Source: Flemingiibacterium sp964430755 (GTDB lineage Bacteria > Bacillota > Clostridia > Oscillospirales > CAG-272). From it: a DNA stretch of 64,000 nucleotides. Position numbers and translations under genes: made by a program. Numbering within the stretch: position 1 is the stretch's first letter; the number at the start of each line of letters is the position of its first letter. A model generated the notes under the pieces. That model was given only the letters and a program-made list of their open reading frames with translations, was not told where the DNA came from and made no database searches. The stretch spans positions 1 through 64,000 of the forward strand of contig CAYSFT010000001.1 of the NCBI GenBank assembly GCA_964430755.1, in the 5' to 3' direction. This document shows positions 8,084 to 16,129 of this stretch, one piece after another.

Positions 8084-9640
8084 TCACTGACCGTTTTTAA
8101 CAGCCTCGAAATCCTCTTCGATCTCCTTTGAGGGAGCCTTTGTGAGGAGCGAAACAACAACGATCACGATTGCCGAGAAGATGAACGCGGGAAGAAGCTC
8201 GTAAATTGCGAATACACCGCCTGCTTTTGCGATAACCAGCTTCCAAAGGAATACCATTCCGCCGCCGCTGATCATACCTGCAATCGCACCGGGCTTGTTA
8301 ATTCTCTTCCAGAAGAGCGAGAACAGCATAAGCGGACCGAACGTCGCTCCGAATCCTGCCCACGCGAACGAAACGATATCGAATATAACGCTGTCTTCAT
8401 CAAGTGCAATAATAATACCGATCAGCGCAAGAACAAGAAGTGTGATACGCGAAACGATCATAACCTGCTTGTCTGTGGCATTCTTCTTGCATATGCCCTG
8501 GAATATATTCTTTGCGAACGAAGATGCAGCAATAAGAAGATAAGAGTCCGACGAGCTGATAGTCGCCGCAAGAATACCTGCCATAACAAATCCGGCGAGA
8601 AATGCAGGCAAAGAGCTTGTTGCAAGAGTGATAAAGATATTTTCCGCTGCAGATTTGGTAAGATGCTCCACGGGGAAAACCTGACGTCCAACGATACCGA
8701 TGAAGACTGCAACTGCAAGAGAGATTACAACCCATACCATTGCGATACGGCGCGAACGCTTGAGTTCTTCTTCCTTACGGATAGCCATGAAACGAAGAAG
8801 AACCTGCGGCATACCGAAATAACCGAGTCCCCATGCCATACATGAGCAAATGGAAAGAATACTGTACGGTGCGGCTTGTGCTGCAAACAGAGGAGTACCT
8901 CCGGCAACCTGCTGTACTCCATCAGTCACAATGGGGCTTGCAATTCCGAAGAAATCAAGGAATCCGGGGATATTCTGTGCGTTTTCAACGACCGCACCAA
9001 GGCCGCCTGCCTTAACTGTACCGATAATAACAATAACAGCAAGCGCGGTTATCATGACGATCGCCTGCATGAAGTCTGAAATACTCTCCGCAAGGAAGCC
9101 GCCGAGAATCGTATAAACAAGAACGAATACGGCACCGATTATCATCATCGTCTGATAATTCGTGTCAAAGAGTGTTGCAAAGAGCTTACCGCAGGTTACA
9201 AAGCAGCTCGAAGCGTAAACCGTGAAGAATACAAGGATAAACGCCGCCGCGATAAACATGATGGTCTTTTTCTTTTCTCTGAAACGGTTTGAGAAAAATT
9301 CCGGCAATGTGATCGAATTGTTAGCGCGTACACTGTATCTGCGCAGACGCTTTGAAACGATGAGCCAGTTGAAATATGTACCGATTGCAAGACCGATAGC
9401 AGTCCAAGCTGCATCGGCAAGACCACACCAGTATGCAACGCCGGGCAGTCCCATGAGAAGCCATCCGCTCATATCGGAAGCCTCTGCGCTCATCGCCGTT
9501 ACCCAAGGACCGAGCGAGCGTCCGCCGAGGTAATACTCCTCCGAGCTTTTGTTAGCTCTTTTTGCGTAAAATACACCTATCAGAATGACCGCCGCCATAT
9601 AAATGATCATCGCGATAAGTATTTGAACCTTATTGTCCAT
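8084..9640 (-). CDS. putP: Sodium/proline symporter
   Basis: The 518-aa sodium:solute symporter (SSF family) has about 13 hydrophobic segments. The N-terminal signature YYLGGRSLGPWVTAMSAEAS and the sodium-site motif region are intact, and the sequence fits PutP rather than the sugar or pantothenate members. It would import proline with Na+. A strong promoter lies upstream at 9704-9732. proC, for proline synthesis, is about 7 kb away and not linked. The C-terminus is a short charged tail (KEIEEDFEAVKNGQ). Confidence 0.92.
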   Translation of the reverse strand: MDNKVQILIAMIIYMAAVILIGVFYAKRANKSSEEYYLGGRSLGPWVTAMSAEASDMSGWLLMGLPGVAYWCGLADAAWTAIGLAIGTYFNWLIVSKRLRRYSVRANNSITLPEFFSNRFREKKKTIMFIAAAFILVFFTVYASSCFVTCGKLFATLFDTNYQTMMIIGAVFVLVYTILGGFLAESISDFMQAIVMITALAVIVIIGTVKAGGLGAVVENAQNIPGFLDFFGIASPIVTDGVQQVAGGTPLFAAQAAPYSILSICSCMAWGLGYFGMPQVLLRFMAIRKEEELKRSRRIAMVWVVISLAVAVFIGIVGRQVFPVEHLTKSAAENIFITLATSSLPAFLAGFVMAGILAATISSSDSYLLIAASSFAKNIFQGICKKNATDKQVMIVSRITLLVLALIGIIIALDEDSVIFDIVSFAWAGFGATFGPLMLFSLFWKRINKPGAIAGMISGGGMVFLWKLVIAKAGGVFAIYELLPAFIFSAIVIVVVSLLTKAPSKEIEEDFEAVKNGQ

Positions 9641-9703
9641 TTTTGAACCTCCAGTTAAAGTGAATTTTCCATCGTGCCTGAAAATTCGACACCAATTTAT
9701 ATT

Positions 9704-9732
9704 ATTATATCACATTAAAGCGATAAAATCAA
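9704..9732 (-). promoter_or_regulatory. putP promoter
   Basis: Minus-strand TTGATT (9727-9732), 17-bp spacer, TATAAT (9704-9709), 63 bp upstream of the putP start. Confidence 0.65.
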
Positions 9733-9792
9733 TAGTTTTCTGCATTTTTCTTAATAAATATTATGTAATTATAGCGTTAATAGAACAAAAAT

Positions 9793-9824
9793 AAAAAGGA
9801 ACGCCCCAAAAAAGGAAGCGTCCC
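9793..9824 (-). terminator. Terminator after the SDR gene
   Basis: Minus-strand stem GGGACGC (9818-9824) with GCGTTCC (9798-9804), one G-T pair, followed by TTTTT. It lies 34 bp past the stop codon at 9858. Confidence 0.7.
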
Positions 9825-9857
9825 TATGTCAGAAAATGGTGCTGTTAACTTATTTAA

Positions 9858-10649
9858 TTACCAAGCAGTCCAACCGCCGTCAACAGTAATGTTTGAACCG
9901 GTCATGAAGCTTGACGCATCGGAAGCGAGAAGAAGAACCGCGCCTGCCATTTCGTGGTTTACACCGGTTCTGCCGAGCATGGTCTTGTTTGCGAGAATCT
10001 CATTGAAGCCGTCGTTATCAGCCTTCGACTTGGGATTCGGGAACGGACCGGGGGTAACACAGTTAACGCGGATTCCGTAAGGTGCAAGTGCGCCTGCAGC
10101 ATAACGTGTAAGCTGGCGAACGCCCGCCTTACCTGCGCCATAGTTCGGAGGCTGTCTCTGGTCGCTGTCGCCGTAGATACGAAGATCAGGAGAAACTATG
10201 CCGTACATCGAACAGTATGCAATGATAGAGCCGCCGTTATCCTTCATGTAAGGAACAACCTCACGGATGCAGCGGAAAGCTGAACCGAGAGTACCGTCGA
10301 TACCCTTCATGAATGTTGCATCTTCCATATGTTCGAGCTGGCTCTGAACACCAAATCCTGCGCCGAAAACAGCACTGTCAACAAGAACGTCTATTCTGCC
10401 GTATTTTTCAAATACAGTCTTGTAGCAGTTTTTAACAGACTCAGCATCAGCGATGTCAATCTGAACAAACATATCGCCCTCTGCCTGAACAGCATTCTCC
10501 CAACGTGCCTCGGAAGCGCGGATATCAGCAACAACAACCGTAGCACCGAAATCCTTAAGTACCTTAACATTCTCGGAGCCAAGATAACCGGTACCGCCAA
10601 CTACAATACAAACCTTACCGGTAAGATCAAATAACTTCTTATAGTCCAT
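9858..10649 (-). CDS. SDR-family NAD(P)-dependent oxidoreductase
   Basis: The 263-aa classical short-chain dehydrogenase has the Rossmann motif GGTGYLG (18-24), catalytic Ser147, and Tyr170 with Lys174 in NYGAGK. It ends in DGGWTAW, as in gluconate 5-dehydrogenase-like SDRs. It would oxidise or reduce a sugar-derived alcohol. The substrate is unknown. I chose the ATG at 10649 because AAAGGTGG lies 8 bases before it. It is transcribed divergently from an AraC regulator with paired promoters and shared repeats in between, so it is the likely target of that regulator. Confidence 0.88.
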   Translation of the reverse strand: MDYKKLFDLTGKVCIVVGGTGYLGSENVKVLKDFGATVVVADIRASEARWENAVQAEGDMFVQIDIADAESVKNCYKTVFEKYGRIDVLVDSAVFGAGFGVQSQLEHMEDATFMKGIDGTLGSAFRCIREVVPYMKDNGGSIIAYCSMYGIVSPDLRIYGDSDQRQPPNYGAGKAGVRQLTRYAAGALAPYGIRVNCVTPGPFPNPKSKADNDGFNEILANKTMLGRTGVNHEMAGAVLLLASDASSFMTGSNITVDGGWTAW

Positions 10650-10683
10650 GATAAGAACCACCTTTCAATATTATTACAAAATG

Positions 10684-10712
10684 ATTATAACTCTGCTTGT
10701 ATTCAAAGTCAA
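10684..10712 (-). promoter_or_regulatory. Promoter of the SDR gene
   Basis: Minus-strand TTGACT (10707-10712), exact 17-bp spacer, TATAAT (10684-10689). It mirrors the AraC promoter at 10835-10863, which has the same -35 TTGACTTT. Confidence 0.75.
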
Positions 10713-10719
10713 TTCGAGT

Positions 10720-10823
10720 TTCAGCCATCTTTTTGCAAATCATGTCCGAAAATCATAAATTTTCTTTAAAGTTTTTAGATTCAGCCGCTTTTTGTAAATT
10801 TTGTCTGAAAATCGTAAATTCTG
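10720..10823. promoter_or_regulatory. Two long direct repeats between divergent promoters (putative operators)
   Basis: Two copies of a roughly 43-bp sequence start 60 bp apart, at 10720 and 10780. The shared pattern is TTCAGCC, a T-run, GYAAAT, TGTCYGAAAATCRTAAATT. They fill the space between the -35 of the SDR promoter (10712) and the -35 of the AraC promoter (10835). Long direct repeats beside a -35 box suit AraC-family binding, so the adjacent regulator is the obvious candidate. Binding is inference. Confidence 0.55.
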
Positions 10824-10834
10824 AAAAAGGGTGA

Positions 10835-10863
10835 TTGACTTTAAGTAATGTCAATGATATAAT
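10835..10863 (+). promoter_or_regulatory. Promoter of the AraC-family gene
   Basis: TTGACT (10835-10840), 17-bp spacer, TATAAT (10858-10863), followed within 25 bp by a strong ribosome site and the ATG. Confidence 0.78.
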
Positions 10864-10886
10864 CACAGTAGGTGAGGAGGTGTCTT

Positions 10887-11741
10887 ATGCCACAATATCC
10901 GATAAATTTTACCATTGGAAATCTTTCGTGCAAGCTTGTGGTTCTGTTGTCTCTTAATAAGGAAAACGAATATACCGCCACATACTATGAGCATCTTCAT
11001 TCCTGCCCCGAGCTTCAATATATTGAAACAGGGTCGTGTGAGCTTATCTGCAAAAAAGAAAACTTCACTGTAAATGCCGGTGAGCTTTTGATCGTGCCGC
11101 CGCGTGTATATCACCGTACGGTGCGTAATTCAAATAACATACGAAAGCTCTCTATCATTCTCGATATAACACCATCAAACAACGCAGACAACGCGGACAT
11201 AACATTTTACAACACGTTTTTTGCCGATAAAGCAGCACTTATTTCGCTTAAAGAAACCCCGATAATTCAAATTCTTGAGCGTATATGCTCATTAACCGAA
11301 TCATCGGAGCTTCACTATGTCGATGCTGAAAAACTACGCGCTCTCTGCAATTTATTTCTTATCGAATTTTTCGATCACGCAGCCAGCCGCGAGCAGGTGG
11401 AAAAAGCAATTTCCGATAAGCCGATTTTTTCGGATGAATTTGTTATCGATACATTCATAGCACATGAATTCAAGCCTAAATCATCTGTTGAAGAACTCGC
11501 CACACAGCTTCACGTCAGCGAACGCCAGCTTCACCGTATAATAAAACAAAAATATAATATGAATTACCGTGAAAAGCAAAAAGAGATACGCGTTGAAATA
11601 GCGACAGGCTTTTTAACGGGCACTGACAAAAGTATCGGAGAAATCGCCGAGCTCCTCGGTTACAGCAACACTTCCGCATTCAGCGCATTCATGAAAAACG
11701 CCACCGGCAAAACACCGAGACAGATACGAAAAGGGAGATAA
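10887..11741 (+). CDS. AraC-family transcriptional regulator
   Basis: The 284-aa regulator has an N-terminal cupin-type sensor domain (about 1-150; HLHSCPELQYIETGSCEL and GELLIVPPRVYH are typical) and a C-terminal pair of HTH motifs (about 185-283: SVEELATQLHVSERQLHRIIKQKY and SIGEIAELLGYSNTSAFSAF). Such proteins sense sugars or related small molecules. A longer GTG start at 10872 lies inside the ribosome site GGTGAGGAGG, so I use the ATG at 10887. It faces the SDR gene and probably controls it and itself. Confidence 0.9.
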   Translation: MPQYPINFTIGNLSCKLVVLLSLNKENEYTATYYEHLHSCPELQYIETGSCELICKKENFTVNAGELLIVPPRVYHRTVRNSNNIRKLSIILDITPSNNADNADITFYNTFFADKAALISLKETPIIQILERICSLTESSELHYVDAEKLRALCNLFLIEFFDHAASREQVEKAISDKPIFSDEFVIDTFIAHEFKPKSSVEELATQLHVSERQLHRIIKQKYNMNYREKQKEIRVEIATGFLTGTDKSIGEIAELLGYSNTSAFSAFMKNATGKTPRQIRKGR

Positions 11742-11758
11742 ACATCCATAAACAAGTG

Positions 11759-11790
11759 AAACGCACCCACGAAAAATGAGTGCGTTTTTT
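11759..11790 (+). terminator. Terminator after the AraC-family gene
   Basis: AAACGCAC (11759-11766) pairs with GTGCGTTT (11780-11787), and the T-run continues to 11790. Confidence 0.8.
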
Positions 11791-11827
11791 GTACGTGAAA
11801 CCTCACCATATGAAAAACAACTATAAA

Positions 11828-12184
11828 TCAACCATTCTCCCTGCTTTTAGCTGTTTTACAAGATGCTATCAATAATCTGCGGATATTACCGCACAGTTTT
11901 TCTGTGTTCTGATATGTTTGATTATCAATCCGGCTCGTTTCAAACATCAGCTTCAGCCAATAACTTGCTTCATTGGATTCCTTTAATGCAATCTCAAGCT
12001 TTGAAACAAAATCTTTCTTGCTTTGTGCATACTGTGCTTCGTGAATATTTGCGCCCACAGATGTACCTGCTCTTGCAAGTTGATCGGTCATGTAAGAGCT
12101 TTTTGGTGCATTTACGCCATCAACAAGATTGACAATGGCAACCGCAAATTCAAAAGACAGTGAGAGAAGTTTGTTCTCCGTCAT
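11828..12184 (-). CDS. Four-helix-bundle protein (S23 / Avd-like)
   Basis: The 118-aa protein belongs to the family first known as proteins encoded in 23S rRNA intervening sequences and related to Avd of diversity-generating retroelements. Typical features are LSLSFEFAVAIVNLVDGV, the QLARAGTSVGANIHEAQ turn and the KLEIALKESNEASYWLKLM helix. I use the ATG at 12184, which has GAGGAGGG before it. A longer frame runs on into the upstream repeat but has no support. No reverse transcriptase or rRNA is nearby. Its leader lies in a tandem array of hairpins just downstream of tRNA-Arg, all on the same strand. The function of stand-alone members is unknown. Confidence 0.85.
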   Translation of the reverse strand: MTENKLLSLSFEFAVAIVNLVDGVNAPKSSYMTDQLARAGTSVGANIHEAQYAQSKKDFVSKLEIALKESNEASYWLKLMFETSRIDNQTYQNTEKLCGNIRRLLIASCKTAKSRENG

Positions 12185-12196
12185 AATACCCTCCTC

Positions 12197-12570
12197 AGTA
12201 TATGAATGATATATCGCTTGCGCGATGTGATATACGGCTAACGCCGCATGATATATTTGCCAAGACAAATATGATATAATATCCGTTCCCTCATACGCGA
12301 AGCGTATATCACCTGCGCAGCAGATATCATACCCACAGGGTATATCACCCGTTCCCCAAGGAACGGATATCATTGAAAAGTCCCCTTGTATATAAATGAT
12401 ATATCGCTTACGCGATGTGATATACGGCTAACGCCGCATGATATATTTGCCAAGACAAATATGATATAATATCCGTTCCCTCATACGCGAAGCGTATATC
12501 ACCTGCGCAGCAGATATCATACCCACAGGGTATATCACCCGTTCCCCAAGGAACGGATATCATTGAAAAA
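12197..12570. repeat. Tandem 190-bp repeat made of seven small hairpins per unit
   Basis: Two units with period 190 (12211 matches 12401) are near identical over about 182 bp. Unit 1 holds seven perfect hairpins: 12213-12226 (ATCGC/GCGAT), 12235-12246 (CGGC/GCCG), 12255-12270 (ATTTG/CAAAT), 12293-12307 (ATACGC/GCGTAT), 12313-12323 (CTGC/GCAG), 12331-12341 (ACCC/GGGT) and 12349-12366 (CCGTTCC/GGAACGG). The linkers read TGATATA before the centre and TATATCA after it, so each unit is itself a loose palindrome. Stems differ in sequence but linkers are constant. Confidence 0.9.
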
Positions 12571-12619
12571 ACCCAACTTGTATATAACAAATCGGGTTGT
12601 TGAATAAATTGGGTTTTTT
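12566..12619 (-). terminator. Terminator downstream of tRNA-Arg
   Basis: The outer stem AAAAAACCCAA (left, 12566-12576) pairs with TTGGGTTTTTT (12609-12619), with an inner AACAA/TTGTT hairpin. On the minus strand it sits right after the tRNA and ends in a T-run. It also closes the repeat array. Confidence 0.7.
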
Positions 12620-12622
12620 CTA

Positions 12623-12698
12623 TGGCGCGCCTGGCAGGATTCGAACCTGCGACCTACCGGTTCGTAGCCGGGCACTCTATCCACTGAGCTACAAGCGC
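12623..12698 (-). tRNA. tRNA-Arg (anticodon ACG)
   Basis: The acceptor GCGCTTG pairs with CAGGCGC (one G-T). D-arm TAGCTCAG.GGATAGAG, anticodon loop CTACGAA with ACG, and T-arm GCAGGTTCGAATCCTGC are all intact. Discriminator G and an encoded CCA (12623-12625) complete 76 nt. The A34 would be converted to inosine to read CGU/CGC/CGA. Confidence 0.95.
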
Positions 12699-12847
12699 GT
12701 ATCGTCTTTTGACGACTGTTATATTATAGCATAATCAAAACGGGTTGTCAAGGGGTTTTGATAAATTTCTTAATAATTTTTTCTTCATGAATCAAAGCGG
12801 AACACACTGCATATATTTTTACAAAAAACCAAAAGGATGGTGGCACT

Positions 12848-14452
12848 ATGAAACAAAACCAAACACCTCAATTTATGCAGCTTCCGACATTTGACGGCAC
12901 AGTCCCCGCCGAGCTTTCTTCCGATTATATTCTTCCCGATACATATCCGGACGTCAAAAAAATACTCCGAGCACGTGCACGTCCCGTTCTCATCGGCAGA
13001 TATATTTCGGGACGAAAGCTCGAATTTTCCGGCGCAGTTGATTATGTTGTAATCTTCTCTGCCGACGGTGAGAGCGGCGAAACCCTCCACTGTGTACATT
13101 TCGCAGGTGATTTCGAATCGGCTCTCGGTGAGCTTGACTCTCTTGACGATGCTGATATCGCATTAACACCGCGAATGACCGCTCTTAATGTCCGCCTCTC
13201 CAATCCGCGTAAGCTGTCAATACGCTCCACCGTATCAACCGACGTAAAAATTTCATCAATGTTTCCATGTGAAATAAAATGTGAAGGCGCACGTACACCC
13301 ATGGAAGAGCTCAAGCTCGAACGGCTCTGTGAAACGGTGACGACCGGACGCGAGCGTACATTCACAGCCGAACCGCTTCGTATCAGCGAAAACCTCGAGC
13401 CCGATTCAACAATGCCGTCAATAGATGAGATCGTCACCTGCGATGCCTCGATTCATTTTCACGAAGCAAGACCGATGTATACTTCCGATGATTTCACCGT
13501 CTCGCTGAAGGGCGATGCAATTGTAAATTGCCTTTATAAATCGCAAAGTGAAGCAGGAAATTACCGCAGCTTTTCACGGAAAATACCTATATCGTATATC
13601 GTCGGCGCAGATGATTTCAAGGAATACTTCGCATCCTGCCGTCCGGAAACGATCGCCGCATATGCCATCGCTGTTCCAACGGAAATAAACGCCGCAGTCG
13701 CCGAGGATAATTACGGTGAGCGACGTATAGTCGAGCTTGACATGACTGCGGATGTTAATCTTCACATAACAGGTGGCGAGGAAGTTTCTGCAACGCTCGA
13801 CGCTTATTCTGCCTGGCGCGAAAGCGAATGTGTGATGAAGGATTTTGACTGTCAGTCACCGAGCAAGGTCGTTTTCGCTAACTTTTCAATCGGTGAAACT
13901 CTCTCACGTGACGGTTTGACACTTCCCGATGAGTCGGTAATCGTGGACGCCGCAGCAGATGTCAGTGTAAGTTCCGTAACGCTCGAGCGTGGACGCGCCG
14001 TTATGAGCGGAAATGCGTTTGTATCATGTATCATGCGCGACGGTGACGGCAGCTTCACGTCATCTGATTTCACTGTACCGGTGCGCTGTGAGATGAGCGG
14101 TGCCGATATAAAAGAACCGTTTGCGTATAACTGTCTGCCAAGCGTGTCCGATCTGCGCGTAAGAATTGATCCCGAACGTGTCAGCTTCGATTTTGAGGTG
14201 TCGCTCTGCACTGAGCTTTTTGAGCGTTCACGCCGCCATGTTGTTGAAACAGTACGTCTTATCGGCGAGCCAAGACAAACTTCGGGCGACAGTGCCATAA
14301 CTCTTTGCTATCCCTCGAAGGACGAAACCATGTGGCAGATCGCAAAACGCTACAATACCACCGTCAGCGCACTTGAAGCCGCCAACCGCGAAAATTCACG
14401 TGTATTTTTAGTCCCCTCTGCAATGCCGCATACGTTTGTGATCGACGCTTAA
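12848..14452 (+). CDS. SipL-like spore protein (DUF3794 domains plus C-terminal LysM)
   Basis: The 534-aa protein has DUF3794-type beta-rich domains over most of its length (start motif ILPDTYPDVKKIL at about 28-40) and a C-terminal LysM domain at about 480-530 (YPSKDETMWQIAKRYNTTV). This is the architecture of C. difficile SipL, which binds SpoIVA through its LysM and is needed for coat assembly around the forespore. Identity as the functional SipL is inference, since DUF3794+LysM proteins occur in several copies in some Clostridia. It is monocistronic between tRNA-Arg and a bidirectional terminator. I see no classic sigma-A promoter, which fits sporulation-sigma control. Confidence 0.82.
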   Translation: MKQNQTPQFMQLPTFDGTVPAELSSDYILPDTYPDVKKILRARARPVLIGRYISGRKLEFSGAVDYVVIFSADGESGETLHCVHFAGDFESALGELDSLDDADIALTPRMTALNVRLSNPRKLSIRSTVSTDVKISSMFPCEIKCEGARTPMEELKLERLCETVTTGRERTFTAEPLRISENLEPDSTMPSIDEIVTCDASIHFHEARPMYTSDDFTVSLKGDAIVNCLYKSQSEAGNYRSFSRKIPISYIVGADDFKEYFASCRPETIAAYAIAVPTEINAAVAEDNYGERRIVELDMTADVNLHITGGEEVSATLDAYSAWRESECVMKDFDCQSPSKVVFANFSIGETLSRDGLTLPDESVIVDAAADVSVSSVTLERGRAVMSGNAFVSCIMRDGDGSFTSSDFTVPVRCEMSGADIKEPFAYNCLPSVSDLRVRIDPERVSFDFEVSLCTELFERSRRHVVETVRLIGEPRQTSGDSAITLCYPSKDETMWQIAKRYNTTVSALEAANRENSRVFLVPSAMPHTFVIDA

Positions 14453-14463
14453 CATAAAAGCTT

Positions 14464-14493
14464 GCCTCCCTTGCAATAAAACGCTTGGGAGGC
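14464..14493. terminator. Bidirectional terminator
   Basis: GCCTCCC (14464-14470) with GGGAGGC (14487-14493). T-rich DNA follows on the plus strand. It serves the SipL-like gene and the convergent pyrB. Confidence 0.75.
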
Positions 14494-14499
14494 TGTCGT

Positions 14500-15567
14500 T
14501 TATTTTATTTTGTGGTCACAGTAATTGCAGCGTACCTCGCCGTCAATTTCCTTTGTGAGATACGGCAGATACTTTTCATGGTTCGAAATGCAACGCGGAT
14601 TCGAACAGAACGCCTTCTCGGGCAGCGGATATGTCGGGGCACGTCCTGTACGCTCTGCTCCGACGAGTCTTGCAACAAGCGCCATACGGATAAACATACC
14701 GTTTTCAGCCTGCTCGAAGTATACGCATCTTGGATCATCGTCAAGCTCATATGCAATCTCATCAACCTTGGGAAGCGGATGAAGCACGGCAAGGTCAGCC
14801 TTTGCAAGCTGCATTTTGTCAGAGGTCAAGCGGTAAACGCCTGCCTGACGTGCATATTCCTCGGGAGAGCGGAAGCGTTCGCGCTGGATTCGTGTCATAT
14901 AGAGAACGTCAAGCTCACCGATACATTCTTCAAGCGTTGAAACCTCCTTGATCTCGCATCCGTTTGCTTTAAGCTCGTCAACAACATATGACGGAAGTCT
15001 CAGCTCGGGAGTTGAAATAAGTACAAAACGGTTACCCTCAAATCTCATCAGCGCACGAAGCAGTGAATGTACGGTACGTCCGTTAAGAAGGTCACCGCAG
15101 CAGCCGATCGTCAGACCGCTTGTTCTGCCCTTGAGCTCGGAAATTGTCATAAGGTCGGTGAGAGTCTGCGTCGGGTGGAGATGTCCGCCGTCACCAGCGT
15201 TTATAACGGGTACGTGTGAATAAAGGCTCGATGCATATGCCGCGCCCTCAACAGGATGACGGATAACAACGATATCTGCGTAAGCGCTAACAATTTTAAC
15301 CGTGTCACGAAGCGTTTCGCCCTTGGAAACAGAGCTGGAGTTCGGATCTGAGAAACCGATGATCTTACCGCCAAGACGCATCATAGCAGTCTGAAACGAC
15401 ATCTGCGTTCTGGTTGAAGGCTCATAGAAAAGCGTCGCCATAATTCTTCCCTTGCAGACGTCACGGTACTCTGCCGGGGATTTTTTGATTCTGAATGCAA
15501 GAGTTCGAAGCTCTTCCCATTCGTCAAGCGTCATGTCGTTAAAATCTATCAGATTTCTGATCTTCAT
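14500..15567 (-). CDS. pyrB: Aspartate carbamoyltransferase with fused PyrI-type zinc domain
   Basis: Catalyses carbamoyl phosphate + aspartate to carbamoyl aspartate, the first committed step of pyrimidine synthesis. The PyrB part (about 1-310) shows the carbamoyl-phosphate motif FYEPSTRTQMSF and HPLPKVDEI. The 355-aa product continues into a Cx4C...Cx2C zinc finger, Cys321, Cys326, Cys347 and Cys350 (CSNPRC and CNYC), which matches the zinc half of the PyrI regulatory chain. The PyrI nucleotide-binding half is absent. So it may have the subunit-contact module but no allosteric site. It is last in an operon with a GNAT gene and aroK. Confidence 0.93.
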   Translation of the reverse strand: MKIRNLIDFNDMTLDEWEELRTLAFRIKKSPAEYRDVCKGRIMATLFYEPSTRTQMSFQTAMMRLGGKIIGFSDPNSSSVSKGETLRDTVKIVSAYADIVVIRHPVEGAAYASSLYSHVPVINAGDGGHLHPTQTLTDLMTISELKGRTSGLTIGCCGDLLNGRTVHSLLRALMRFEGNRFVLISTPELRLPSYVVDELKANGCEIKEVSTLEECIGELDVLYMTRIQRERFRSPEEYARQAGVYRLTSDKMQLAKADLAVLHPLPKVDEIAYELDDDPRCVYFEQAENGMFIRMALVARLVGAERTGRAPTYPLPEKAFCSNPRCISNHEKYLPYLTKEIDGEVRCNYCDHKIK

Positions 15568-15588
15568 AATTTTTCTCCTTTTATATTA

Positions 15589-16113
15589 TTATTTGGTTGT
15601 GTCGGATAAAAGCTTTTTAATAATCGCCGCGGCAGTACGCTGCGGAAATGAGTTGTAAAACGAATAATGCGCGGTTCTTCTGTAAATCGGATATCTTATA
15701 TCAAGTAATTTTTTGTAATTATCAATGTCACCGTTTATCGGTGGGCGCATTAAAACATTCTTGTCCGCCGCAACACTGTCGGCACTGCGCCGCAGCCATA
15801 TAACCGTAGTCTTTTTGCTGATAAGCTCTCGGCTCGGCTCATAGGTCGGAACACCGCCGCCGCAGGAAAGCACAGTAAGCTCTCCGTTTGCAGACGAAAT
15901 AACATCAGAAAGCGTTTCAAATTCAATTTTACGAAACTCAGCTTCACCGCGCTCGGCAAATATCTTTTTTATCTCTCCATGACGCGAAACGATCTCGTCA
16001 TCAAGGTCAACAAGCCGTGCGTCAAGCTTTCTTGCAAGTATGCGTCCAACGCTCGATTTGCCGCAGCCTGTCATGCCGACAAGTGAAATAATATTATTCT
16101 TTATCTTTATCAT
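15589..16113 (-). CDS. aroK: Shikimate kinase
   Basis: ATP-dependent phosphorylation of shikimate to shikimate 3-phosphate in aromatic amino-acid synthesis. The 174-aa P-loop kinase has Walker A GMTGCGKS at 13-20, the DxD shikimate-binding region (LVDLDDEI), FRKIE and the GGG motif (LSCGGGVPT). It sits in one operon with the upstream GNAT gene (16-bp gap) and the downstream pyrB (21-bp gap). No other aro genes are near. Confidence 0.93.
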   Translation of the reverse strand: MIKIKNNIISLVGMTGCGKSSVGRILARKLDARLVDLDDEIVSRHGEIKKIFAERGEAEFRKIEFETLSDVISSANGELTVLSCGGGVPTYEPSRELISKKTTVIWLRRSADSVAADKNVLMRPPINGDIDNYKKLLDIRYPIYRRTAHYSFYNSFPQRTAAAIIKKLLSDTTK

Positions 16114-16129
16114 AATTTCCTCGGAAATA

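Noticed and set aside
11828..12184. Diversity-generating retroelement (Avd with reverse transcriptase)
   Set aside because: No reverse transcriptase, template repeat or variable-repeat target gene is present nearby.
12197..12570. CRISPR array
   Set aside because: Only two long units. The short linkers alternate in orientation and the spacers are self-complementary hairpins. There are no cas genes.
12185..12590. Open reading frames running through the hairpin array, including a longer start for the four-helix-bundle gene
   Set aside because: The frame exists only because the repeat lacks stops. The good ribosome site is at the ATG at 12184, and the 190-bp period is not a multiple of three.
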